Positions 1 through 6,143 of a stretch of 22,072 nucleotides of DNA are shown here, piece after piece. This stretch comes from an uncultured Oscillospiraceae bacterium. Its GTDB lineage: Bacteria; Bacillota; Clostridia; Oscillospirales; Ruminococcaceae. How positions within the stretch are numbered: the stretch's first letter is position 1; the number at the start of each line of letters is the position of its first letter. Where the stretch lies: contig UQBC01000039.1 of the NCBI GenBank assembly GCA_900539195.1, forward strand, positions 1-22,072, written 5' to 3'. The position numbers were made by a program, and so were the translations under genes. Under the pieces are notes generated by a model. It had not been told where the DNA came from, did not search any database, and saw only the letters and a list, made by a program, of their open reading frames with translations.

Positions 1-28
1 GAGTGTGGGGCTGCCGCCCTCACCCCGC

Positions 29-45
29 TTGGGGCTACGCCCCAA
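29..45. repeat. GC-rich hairpin of a dispersed intergenic repeat
   Basis: A perfect 7-bp inverted repeat (TTGGGGC at 29-35, GCCCCAA at 39-45) with a 3-nt loop lies in a G/C-rich tract at the window edge. The tract resembles the short GC-rich palindromic repeats common between genes in Clostridia. It could also be the end of a terminator for a gene to the left, but no clear T-run follows. No gene can be supported in positions 1-155. Confidence 0.5.
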
Positions 46-73
46 ACCCCATTTTAAAAAATTATATAGTTTT

Positions 74-102
74 TTGACAGACTGAACCGTACTGCTTAAA
101 AA
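74..102 (+). promoter_or_regulatory. Possible sigma-A promoter for the TSUP gene pair
   Basis: TTGACA at 74-79 is a perfect -35 box. A 17-bp spacer leads to TAAAAA at 97-102, which matches the -10 consensus at 4 of 6 bases. The predicted start near 109 would leave a leader of about 45 nt before the ATG at 156. The weak -10 lies inside the loop of the inverted repeat at 87-110, so the element could be operator-controlled. Confidence 0.4.
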
Positions 103-110
103 CAGTACGG
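87..110. promoter_or_regulatory. 8-bp perfect inverted repeat: operator or terminator
   Basis: CCGTACTG (87-94) and CAGTACGG (103-110) are perfect inverted copies around an A-rich 8-nt loop, followed by CTTTTCATTTT. As RNA it resembles an intrinsic terminator of a gene to the left. As DNA it straddles the possible -10 box of the TSUP promoter, as an operator would. The sequence does not decide between the two. Confidence 0.5.
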
Positions 111-155
111 CTTTTCATTTTGCATAATCCGCTTTTTTCTGCGAAAGCTATCTCT

Positions 156-536
156 ATGAACAGTAAACGTAAACAAAAATCCGACCGCACAGGAAAGCAC
201 GCCCATTTGCTTTACGGCTCGCTTTGCGGTTTTCTTAACGGATTGTTTGGCTCAGGCGGCGGAACAGTCGCCGTGCCTGCCTTTGAGAAAAACGGCACAG
301 AGCCGAAAAAAGCCCACGCTTCCTCGGTCGCACTGATATTCGTACTGAGCCTTGTCACCGCCGTTATATATTTAATGAACGGGAAACTGGATTTCGGCAC
401 AGCGTGGGAATATATACCCTATGGTCTTATCGGTGCGATACTCGGCTCTTTTCTTCTCGGAAAAATTCCCGACAGGCTGATAAGGATAATATTCGGTCTG
501 CTTATGATTGCAAGCGGAGTAAGGATGATATTATGA
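156..536 (+). CDS. TSUP (TauE/SafE-type) permease, half-size protein A
   Basis: Integral membrane protein of the sulfite exporter TauE/SafE (TSUP, DUF81) family, which moves small anions such as sulfite, sulfoacetate or other organosulfur compounds; the substrate here cannot be read from sequence. The diagnostic glycine-rich motif GLFGSGGGTVAVP lies near residues 29-41, followed by helices ALIFVLSLVTAVIY and a second hydrophobic pair. I chose the ATG at 156 (126 aa); a TTG at 120 in the same frame would add 12 residues, and neither has a strong ribosome binding site. Typical TSUP proteins are about 250 aa with two repeats of four helices; this one is a single repeat. It overlaps the next gene by ATGA, so the two halves are probably made together as a heterodimer. 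Alternatively it could be an old split of one gene, but both halves look intact. Confidence 0.75.
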   Translation: MNSKRKQKSDRTGKHAHLLYGSLCGFLNGLFGSGGGTVAVPAFEKNGTEPKKAHASSVALIFVLSLVTAVIYLMNGKLDFGTAWEYIPYGLIGAILGSFLLGKIPDRLIRIIFGLLMIASGVRMIL

Positions 537-913
537 ATATTTTAGTGGGAATACTCACCGGAGCCACTGCGTCAATGGGGCTTGGCGGAGGTTTTATTCT
601 GCTCGTGTATCTTTCGGTATTCACTGAAATACCGCAGGATATTGCGCAAGGGATAAACCTTCTTTTCTTTCTGCCAATTGCACTGCTCTCCCTTATCATA
701 CACATTAAAAACAAACTGACAGACTTAAAGCTTGTGGGGAAATATCTTATACTCGGACTTCCCTGTGCCGTTGCAGGAAGCTATGTCGCAGGAATTACGG
801 ATGTGGCTGTTCTGCGAAAGCTGTTCGGAATATTCGTTTTATATATCGGGATAAATCAGCTATACGTCAGCTTTTCAAATAAACCGAGAAAAAAAAGATC
901 CGACAGCAAGTAA
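533..913 (+). CDS. TSUP (TauE/SafE-type) permease, half-size protein B
   Basis: Second half of the permease pair, 126 aa and the same length as its partner. The ATG at 533 overlaps the upstream stop codon (ATGA), indicating translational coupling. The TSUP glycine motif recurs near the N-terminus (TGATASMGLGGGFILL), followed by about four hydrophobic segments (FFLPIALLSLII, YLILGLPCAVAGSYVAG, LFGIFVLYIGINQLY) and a short basic tail. The two proteins correspond to the two internal repeats of a full-length TSUP transporter, and probably assemble into one 8-helix unit in the cytoplasmic membrane. The last codons and stop lie inside the terminator hairpin at 897-925. Confidence 0.75.
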   Translation: MNILVGILTGATASMGLGGGFILLVYLSVFTEIPQDIAQGINLLFFLPIALLSLIIHIKNKLTDLKLVGKYLILGLPCAVAGSYVAGITDVAVLRKLFGIFVLYIGINQLYVSFSNKPRKKRSDSK

Positions 914-925
914 CGCCGTCGGATC
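897..925 (-). terminator. Intrinsic terminator, minus strand, overlapping the TSUP stop codon
   Basis: GATCCGAC (897-904) pairs with GTCGGATC (918-925). On the minus strand the stem is followed by eight T residues (A-run at 889-896), which makes a strong terminator for transcripts coming leftward from rarA. The plus-strand TAA of the TSUP gene lies in the loop at 911-913. A nearly identical hairpin sits at 1497-1525. Confidence 0.65.
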
Positions 926-1029
926 ACAGACTGTCGAAAAACCGGTTATTAAATCCGCACCGTTTAACATATCGCCAACACCGCCGGAAACACTTTCCGT
1001 ACCGACAAGGCATTAATAATTTCGTGAGT

Positions 1030-1053
1030 ATATCAGTGCAACTGCACTGATAT
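1030..1053. repeat. Perfect 11-bp inverted repeat
   Basis: Two 11-bp arms (1030-1040 and 1043-1053) are exact reverse complements with only AC between them. The site has no T-run and no neighbouring gene start. It may be a recombination or protein-binding site, or part of the repeat-rich element around it. Confidence 0.65.
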
Positions 1054-1111
1054 TGACCTTAAAAAACGCACTATCCTGATAATATGTAAAGCTTCGTGCA
1101 TAACTTTTCGT

Positions 1112-1201
1112 AGGGCGAGGGTCTGTGTGTGCTTGGTTGGCTTTGCGTCCTTGCAAAGCCCTTGGGCACACACGCTAAGGCATCCTTGCTTTGCTCGCCC
1201 T
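1112..1201. repeat. Nested three-tier stem-loop of about 90 nt
   Basis: Three nested pairings are exact: AGGGCGAG (1112-1119) with CTCGCCCT (1194-1201), GTGTGTGC (1125-1132) with GCACACAC (1166-1173), and GGCTTTGC (1139-1146) with GCAAAGCC (1153-1160) around a 6-nt loop. Together they form one long, interrupted hairpin. It could be a small structured RNA or a non-autonomous repeat (MITE/REP-like). I do not recognise a known RNA family. Confidence 0.6.
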
Positions 1202-1314
1202 TCCCGAAATATTGTAGTGCTTACCATAAACAATTTGCAAGGAAATTAAGCTTTAGGTTACGGTTGATAGTTGACAGATTATAAACTCGGTGAATGGTTG
1301 GAAGTTAGTGCGAC

Positions 1315-1336
1315 GGGAGGGGCAAGCCGCCTCCCC
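1315..1336. repeat. GC-rich hairpin repeat
   Basis: GGGAGGGGC and GCC-G-CCTCCC form a hairpin with one bulge, followed by CTACAAAAA. The pattern of a purine-rich arm, a short loop containing AAGC and a pyrimidine-rich arm ending in CTACA is seen in dispersed intergenic repeats of many Firmicutes. Function is unknown. Confidence 0.5.
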
Positions 1337-1496
1337 TACAAAAAGAGAAAATGATAGCAAACGTAATAAATAGCAGTGCAAATAAAAACAATGCGGCTGT
1401 CCGACAAAAAGAACCATCGGTAGCTTGCTATCATAGATAATAAACTAAAAGATATAACAGAACTACATCAAATACAAGACTTTTTCTACAAACTGA

Positions 1497-1525
1497 AATC
1501 CGACAGCAAGTAATGCCGTCGGATT
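1497..1525 (-). terminator. Hairpin just after rarA, second copy of the 897-925 hairpin
   Basis: AATCCGAC (1497-1504) pairs with GTCGGATT (1518-1525), 3 nt past the rarA stop codon. The following minus-strand bases (TTTCAGTTTG) are only moderately T-rich, so termination here may be partial and be completed at 897-925. Over 27 nt the two hairpins differ at one position, in the loop. Confidence 0.5.
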
Positions 1526-1528
1526 CTT

Positions 1529-2779
1529 TTACTTCTTCCCTTTTATCTTATCCCAATACACCTTTGACTGCTGTTCAAATTTGTTATCACCGAACGTATA
1601 ATAGACCCTGTCCTTTATAGCGTCGGGCAGATACTGCTGTTTTACATAATGATCCGGATAGTCGTGCGGATAAAGATAATGCTGACCCTTCACCGCATTG
1701 CCCTCTCCGTCATAATGCTTGTTCTGAAGCTGTCGGGGTATTTCGCCCGTTTTGCCGTCCTCAACATCCTGCATAGCGGCATTTATACCGAGATACGCAC
1801 TGTTGGACTTCGGCGATGTCGCAAGCAGGACCACCGCTTCGCCCAGCGGTATCCTCGCCTCAGGAAGCCCAAGCTGTAATGCACTGTCAACGCAAGCCTT
1901 TACTATCGGCACCGCCATAGGATACGCAAGCCCTATATCCTCGCTCGCTATAACAAGAAGCCTCCTGCAAAGCGAGGTAATATCCCCTGCCGCAAGCAAA
2001 CGTGCCGCATAATGAAGCGCCGCATTTTCGTCCGAGCCTCTTATTGACTTCTGCAGCCCCGACAGAATATCATAATGATGATCGCCGTCACGGTCATAGT
2101 TCATACTGCTCTTCTGCGTAAGCAGCTTTGCGGTTTCCATCGTCACCGTATCGCCATCGCTCGAAAGACAGCAAAGCTCTACAGTATTCGCCGCCTTTCT
2201 CACATCGCCGCCGCAGCCGTAAGCAATATGGCTTACAACGCCTTCCTCAAGCGTGAACTGCGTGTGCATCTCCTCGCCCATAAGCCTGAATGCACGTTCC
2301 ACCGCAGGAAGTATATCCTCCGCCGTCACCTGCTTGAATTCAAATACGGTACAGCGTGAAAGAACGGCACTGTATACATAGAAATACGGATTCTCCGTCG
2401 TAGATGCAATCAGCGTTATTTCTCCGCTCTCGATATATTCGAGCAGTGTCTGCTGCTGCTTTTTATTGAGATATTGTATCTCGTCAAGGAAAAGCAGAAT
2501 TCCGCCTGCCGCACCGAATGTTCCTAAATTCGCAACAACGTCCTTTATGTCCGATGTCGATGCCTGCGTACCGTTCAGCCTGTACAGGCTCATACTTGTT
2601 TTTTGGGCGATAATATTCGCCACAGTGGTTTTGCCCACTCCCGAAGGCCCGTAGAATATCATATTGGGTATCTTTCCCCTGCTGATGATATTGTAAAGCG
2701 GTTTTCCCTGCGCTAAGATGTGCCTTTGTCCAACAACCTCATCAAGCGTCGAAGGACGTATTCTGTCTGCTAACGGCAT
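1529..2779 (-). CDS. rarA: Replication-associated recombination protein A (RarA/MgsA AAA+ ATPase)
   Basis: Cytoplasmic AAA+ ATPase related to the clamp-loader subunits DnaX and RuvB, acting at stalled replication forks and single-strand gaps. Walker A GPSGVGKTT is at residues 44-52, Walker B ILLFLDE at about 94-100, and sensor 1 in LIASTTENP near 122-130. The C-terminal half has the RarA-specific tetramerisation region with RRLLVIASEDIGLA. The length of 416 aa is normal for the family. The start at 2779 is supported by AGGAG 7-8 nt upstream. It is the last gene of the minus-strand run. A terminator-like hairpin separates it from prs and leaves little room for a separate promoter, so it probably depends on read-through or on a promoter inside prs. 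No catalytic residue looks missing. Confidence 0.93.
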   Translation of the reverse strand: MPLADRIRPSTLDEVVGQRHILAQGKPLYNIISRGKIPNMIFYGPSGVGKTTVANIIAQKTSMSLYRLNGTQASTSDIKDVVANLGTFGAAGGILLFLDEIQYLNKKQQQTLLEYIESGEITLIASTTENPYFYVYSAVLSRCTVFEFKQVTAEDILPAVERAFRLMGEEMHTQFTLEEGVVSHIAYGCGGDVRKAANTVELCCLSSDGDTVTMETAKLLTQKSSMNYDRDGDHHYDILSGLQKSIRGSDENAALHYAARLLAAGDITSLCRRLLVIASEDIGLAYPMAVPIVKACVDSALQLGLPEARIPLGEAVVLLATSPKSNSAYLGINAAMQDVEDGKTGEIPRQLQNKHYDGEGNAVKGQHYLYPHDYPDHYVKQQYLPDAIKDRVYYTFGDNKFEQQSKVYWDKIKGKK

Positions 2780-2801
2780 AATTCATCTCCTGTAAAATGT
2801 A

Positions 2802-2829
2802 AGCCTCCGCCCGTCACAGAGCGGAGGCT
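2802..2829 (-). terminator. Hairpin terminator between prs and rarA
   Basis: AGCCTCCGC (2802-2810) and GCGGAGGCT (2821-2829) form a perfect 9-bp stem with a 10-nt loop, followed on the minus strand by TACATTTTA. It lies 20 bp after the prs stop codon and only about 22 bp before the rarA start. It is likely an intrinsic terminator of moderate strength that lowers rarA expression relative to prs. Confidence 0.65.
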
Positions 2830-2848
2830 GAAATACCATGTTGCCTTA

Positions 2849-3997
2849 TCAGTCGTTCTTGTGCTTTTCAAGTAAAGCGCTTATCTTCTGGTGAGGATCA
2901 ATTACCTTGCTGATAGACATATCGTGGTTAAGAGCCATAATCAGATATGACAGATACTTCGATACGTCAACCTCGCAGAACCATTCCCTGCTGAGCAGTT
3001 CAGGCGTTCTGTAGGAAAGGTTTGTACCGAACACATAGTCGATCTTGCCGTCGGCATAGGCCTTGTCAAACGCTTCAAGACCGTTTGTGAAGATAGGATA
3101 TGTCGCATATGCAAAAATTTTCTTTGCGTTACGCTTCTTAAGCTCGATAGCAATATCAAGCATAGATTCGCCCGATGAAATAATATCGTCCGCAATGAAA
3201 ACGTCCTTGCCCTCAACAGAGTTACCGAGATATTCGTGAGCTACGATAGGGTTACGACCGTTCACTACCTGCGAATAGTCACGTCTTTTATAGAACATAC
3301 CGAGGTCTACACCAAGGACGGATGAATAGTACATATTTCTGTTGAGCGCACCTTCATCGGGGCTGACAACCATAAAATGATCCTTATCCATCTTGAAGTC
3401 ATTTACATACTTGAACAGAGCCTTCAGCACCTGATATGTGGGGATTATATTATCAAAGCCCATCAGGGGAACTGCGTTGCATACTCTGGGGTCGTGAGCG
3501 TCAAACGCAATGATATTGGAAACGCCCATATTCTGAAGTTCCTGAAGCGCTACAGCGCAGTCAAGCGACTCTCTGTAGTTTCTTCTGTGCTGTCTTCCGC
3601 CGTAAAGTATAGGTGTGATAACGTTGATACGGTGAGCCTTACCGCCGATAGCCTGTATGATACGCTTGAGGTTCTGGAAGTGATCGTCGGGCGACATACG
3701 GTTCATTCTGCCGAACAGCGGATATTCAAGGCTGTAGTTGCCGAAATCGGCAATAATATAAACATCATAACCTCTTACAGTGTTCTTGATAAGAGCCTTA
3801 CCGTCACCGGAAGAAAATCTGGGGCATTCGTTCTCAATGAGAAAATTATCATAATCGTAGCCTGCTTCCCTTGACCATGTTACAAGGTAATCGTTGACCT
3901 TCTTGCCAAGCTCCTCAGAACCGGGTATAGCAATAAGTCCGAGCGGAGCTACTCTCTCCGAGTGATTAAAAATAATATCTCTTGCAGATGCTGTCAT
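2849..3997 (-). CDS. prs: Ribose-phosphate pyrophosphokinase, long divergent form
   Basis: Makes PRPP from ribose 5-phosphate and ATP for purine, pyrimidine, histidine, tryptophan and NAD synthesis. At 382 aa it is about 65 residues longer than classical bacterial PRPP synthetases (about 315), with an extended N-terminus and insertions. Recognisable elements are GGRQHRR at 133-139 (the ATP/catalytic flexible-loop region), DAHDPR at 166-171, VVSPDEGA at 210-217, and the PRPP-binding loop ADDIISSGES at 269-278. The loop is unusual: classical enzymes have DDMIDTAGT-like sequence, with Thr where this has Ser. This divergent type is known in Clostridia and often sits beside a second, classical prs elsewhere. 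Ribosome binding site AAAGGAA supports the start. It lies downstream of glyA, which fits nucleotide synthesis. Allosteric control by ADP/Pi may differ from the classical enzyme (inference). Confidence 0.87.
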   Translation of the reverse strand: MTASARDIIFNHSERVAPLGLIAIPGSEELGKKVNDYLVTWSREAGYDYDNFLIENECPRFSSGDGKALIKNTVRGYDVYIIADFGNYSLEYPLFGRMNRMSPDDHFQNLKRIIQAIGGKAHRINVITPILYGGRQHRRNYRESLDCAVALQELQNMGVSNIIAFDAHDPRVCNAVPLMGFDNIIPTYQVLKALFKYVNDFKMDKDHFMVVSPDEGALNRNMYYSSVLGVDLGMFYKRRDYSQVVNGRNPIVAHEYLGNSVEGKDVFIADDIISSGESMLDIAIELKKRNAKKIFAYATYPIFTNGLEAFDKAYADGKIDYVFGTNLSYRTPELLSREWFCEVDVSKYLSYLIMALNHDMSISKVIDPHQKISALLEKHKND

Positions 3998-4050
3998 TTA
4001 TAAATTCCTTTCTTTATTCAACAATTAACCGATATTTAATACAACACGAA

Positions 4051-4073
4051 AACGAGGGAATCAATCTCTCGTT
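4051..4073 (-). terminator. Possible terminator between glyA and prs
   Basis: On the minus strand AACGAG pairs with CTCGTT, with two further GA/TC pairs after a mismatch, and TTTCGTGTT follows. It starts 15 bp past the glyA stop. The stem is short and interrupted, so it may be a partial terminator or attenuator that still lets prs be transcribed. Confidence 0.45.
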
Positions 4074-4088
4074 CTCGCTTATATGCAA

Positions 4089-5345
4089 TTATTCGTACAG
4101 AGGATACTTTCTGCAGATTTCAGTTACTGTTTCTCTTACCTTGTCGGCGCTGTTGTCAAAGTCGGTCGCAGTAAGATAGATGCACTGTGCAATCTGCTTC
4201 ATATCGTCTTCCTTTAATCCTCTTGTAGTAACCGCAGGTGTACCAATGCGCACGCCGCTCGTTACGAAAGGACTCTGAGGATCGTTGGGTATAGCATTCT
4301 TGTTAACTGTGATATACACCTCGTCGAGCTTCTTCTCAAGCTCTTTACCCGTGATATTGAAAGGCTGGAGGTCAACAAGCATAAGGTGGTTGTCTGTACC
4401 GCCCGATACAAGATTGAATCCCTTTTCAAGCAGAGAATCGGCAAGAACGGATGCATTCTTCACAATCTGCTTTGCATATTCGATAAATTCGGGCTTCAGC
4501 GCCTCGCCGAAGCATACAGCCTTAGCGGCGATAACGTGCATCAGAGGTCCGCCCTGTATGCCGGGGAATATAGCCTTGTTGATCTTCTTTGCAAGCTCCT
4601 CGTCATTTGTAAGGATAAGTCCTCCACGAGGTCCTCTCAGCGTCTTATGCGTTGTAGTAGTTACAACATCTGCATAAGGCACGGGCGACATATGCTGACC
4701 GCCTGCAACAAGACCTGCAATGTGCGCCATATCTACCATAAGATACGCGCCAACTTCCTTAGCAATAGCCGAGAGCTTTTCAAAGTCAATTGCTCTGGGA
4801 TATGCGCTCGCACCCGCAACGATCATCTTGGGCTTATTCTCCTTGGCAAGTGCAAGTATATTGTCGTAATTCAGTCTGCCGGTTTTCTCATCAAGTCCGT
4901 AAGGTACGAAGTTGAAGTATTTGCCCGAAATGTTAACGGGAGAACCGTGTGTAAGGTGTCCGCCGTGAGCAAGGCTCATACCCATTACCGTGTCGCCGGG
5001 ATTCAGCAGTGCAAAATAAACCGCCGTGTTAGCCTGTGCACCGGAGTGAGCCTGTACATTCGCATACTTTGCTCCGAACAGCTTGCAGGCACGTTCAATA
5101 GCGATATTCTCAACTATATCAACGTCCTCGCATCCGCCGTAATAACGCTTGCCGGGGTATCCCTCAGCATACTTGTTCGTAAGAACGCTTCCCATAGCCG
5201 CCATAACAGCAGGAGAAACGATATTCTCACTTGCAATAAGCTCAAGATTTCTTTTCTGACGTGCAAGCTCCTTGTCCATTGCGTCAGCAACATCGGGATC
5301 TATTCCCTTGAGAAAGCCGATCGTGTCAACTAAATTACTGTACAT
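4089..5345 (-). CDS. glyA: Serine hydroxymethyltransferase
   Basis: PLP enzyme converting serine and tetrahydrofolate to glycine and 5,10-methylene-tetrahydrofolate, the main one-carbon source for purines, thymidylate and methionine. The 418-aa length is normal. Family motifs are LELIASEN at 34-41, VDMAHIAGL at 204-212, and the PLP-lysine motif TTTTHKTLRGPRGG with Lys at about 234. I chose the ATG at 5345 (MYSNLVD) because AAAGGA lies about 8 nt upstream; an in-frame ATG at 5375 has no such site and would add a non-conserved decapeptide. It sits between the transaldolase gene and prs on the same strand, joining one-carbon and PRPP supply. All key residues that I can place are present. Confidence 0.96.
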   Translation of the reverse strand: MYSNLVDTIGFLKGIDPDVADAMDKELARQKRNLELIASENIVSPAVMAAMGSVLTNKYAEGYPGKRYYGGCEDVDIVENIAIERACKLFGAKYANVQAHSGAQANTAVYFALLNPGDTVMGMSLAHGGHLTHGSPVNISGKYFNFVPYGLDEKTGRLNYDNILALAKENKPKMIVAGASAYPRAIDFEKLSAIAKEVGAYLMVDMAHIAGLVAGGQHMSPVPYADVVTTTTHKTLRGPRGGLILTNDEELAKKINKAIFPGIQGGPLMHVIAAKAVCFGEALKPEFIEYAKQIVKNASVLADSLLEKGFNLVSGGTDNHLMLVDLQPFNITGKELEKKLDEVYITVNKNAIPNDPQSPFVTSGVRIGTPAVTTRGLKEDDMKQIAQCIYLTATDFDNSADKVRETVTEICRKYPLYE

Positions 5346-5368
5346 TTCATTTTTCCTTTCGGTTATTT

Positions 5369-5392
5369 TAAGCACGCTCTCAGAGCGGCTTT
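5369..5392. terminator. Weak hairpin between the transaldolase gene and glyA
   Basis: CGCTC and GAGCG pair around a 3-nt loop, with AAGC/GCTT extending the stem after a bulge. Minus-strand bases after it (AAAATAACC) are not T-rich, so it is at best an attenuator. On the plus strand TTTAATTA follows. It occupies most of the gap between the two genes. Confidence 0.3.
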
Positions 5393-5394
5393 AA

Positions 5395-6048
5395 TTACTT
5401 CTGCTTGGAAGTGAAGCCTTCCCAGTCCTTAAGGAACCTGTCGATACCGTTGTCGGTAAGGGGGTGCTTAAGCATCTGGAGAAGTACGTTCATAGGAACG
5501 GTTGCAATATCACATCCGAGTCTTGCCGCCTGTGTAACGTGCATCGGGTTACGGATAGATGCGGCGATGATCTCTGTTTCAATGCCCTGTGCATTGAATA
5601 TGTCAACGATCTCTTCGATAAGGTTCATGCCTTCCATGCCTATATCGTCAAGTCTGCCGAGGAACGGGCTGACAAATGTAGCACCTGCTCTTGCGGCAAG
5701 AAGTGCCTGAGCGGCTGAGAATACAAGAGTAACGTTTGTCTTTATGCCCTTTGCGGTAAGCTGCTTGCAGGCCTTAAGACCCTCCTCACACATAGGGAGC
5801 TTTATAACGATATTCTTATGTATAGCGGCAAGGGGCAGAGCCTCCTCAACCATCTTGTCTGCTTCAAGCGAAATTACTTCGGCTGAAACAGGACCGTCTA
5901 CGATTTCTGTGATTTCCTTTACTACCTGCTTGAAATCTCTTCCCTCTTTTGCGATAAGCGAGGGGTTTGTGGTAACACCGCAGATAATGCCCATATCATT
6001 GGCACGTCTGATGTCATCAACGTTAGCTGTGTCGATAAAAAGTTTCAT
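5395..6048 (-). CDS. tal: Transaldolase, small TalC/FSA-like type
   Basis: Class I aldolase of the short transaldolase/fructose-6-phosphate aldolase family (217 aa; family usually 214-222). The Schiff-base lysine is in NIVIKLPM, Lys83. Other conserved blocks are VTTNPSL at 25-31, NVTLVFSAAQALLAARAGA from 105, and SPFLGRLDD. Where E. coli FSA has Gln59 and Tyr131, this protein has Glu (SAEVIS, near residue 57) and Phe (SPFLGR, near 129). These are transaldolase-type residues, so I predict transfer of dihydroxyacetone units between sugar phosphates rather than FSA activity. The ATG at 6048 is set by AAAGGAG about 8 nt upstream; the longer frame to 6111 lacks a ribosome binding site. Together with xylB upstream it feeds the non-oxidative pentose phosphate pathway. 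Confidence 0.92.
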   Translation of the reverse strand: MKLFIDTANVDDIRRANDMGIICGVTTNPSLIAKEGRDFKQVVKEITEIVDGPVSAEVISLEADKMVEEALPLAAIHKNIVIKLPMCEEGLKACKQLTAKGIKTNVTLVFSAAQALLAARAGATFVSPFLGRLDDIGMEGMNLIEEIVDIFNAQGIETEIIAASIRNPMHVTQAARLGCDIATVPMNVLLQMLKHPLTDNGIDRFLKDWEGFTSKQK

Positions 6049-6059
6049 AGGTACTCCTT

Positions 6060-6073
6060 TCCGGTTAACCGGA
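6060..6073. promoter_or_regulatory. 14-bp perfect palindrome beside the transaldolase ribosome binding site
   Basis: TCCGGTTAACCGGA is fully self-complementary and abuts the AAAGGAG of the transaldolase gene. It may be a protein-binding operator or a small RNA stem that modulates translation. No promoter could be matched confidently next to it. Confidence 0.4.
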
Positions 6074-6143
6074 CTTAGCATAATATTTCTACGGATTGCG
6101 GCAACACACAAAAGCCGTTTTCCGTTACTGCCAATATTACAAA

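Larger units (their letters stand above)
914..1528. other. Gene-free stretch rich in inverted repeats
   Basis: No credible gene is visible on either strand. A 66-codon minus-strand reading frame at 1033-1233 lies across inverted repeats, has no convincing ribosome binding site and reads as low-complexity protein. The stretch contains a perfect 11-bp palindrome, a three-tier stem-loop of about 90 nt, and a GC-rich hairpin. Near-identical 27-bp sequences lie at both ends (898-924 and 1498-1524). Confidence 0.7.

Noticed and set aside
897..925. Plus-strand terminator of the TSUP pair
   Set aside because: No T-run follows on the plus strand; the T-run is on the minus strand, so it serves leftward transcripts.
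1033..1233. 66-codon minus-strand reading frame
   Set aside because: It lies across inverted repeats and the 90-nt stem-loop, has no good ribosome binding site and no recognisable protein features.
4386..5333. 315-codon plus-strand frame opposite glyA
   Set aside because: It is an antisense shadow of a well-supported gene; its Cys- and Arg-rich product resembles no family.
5395..6111. Longer transaldolase start at 6111
   Set aside because: The extension has no ribosome binding site and covers the palindrome; family proteins begin at MKLFIDTA.
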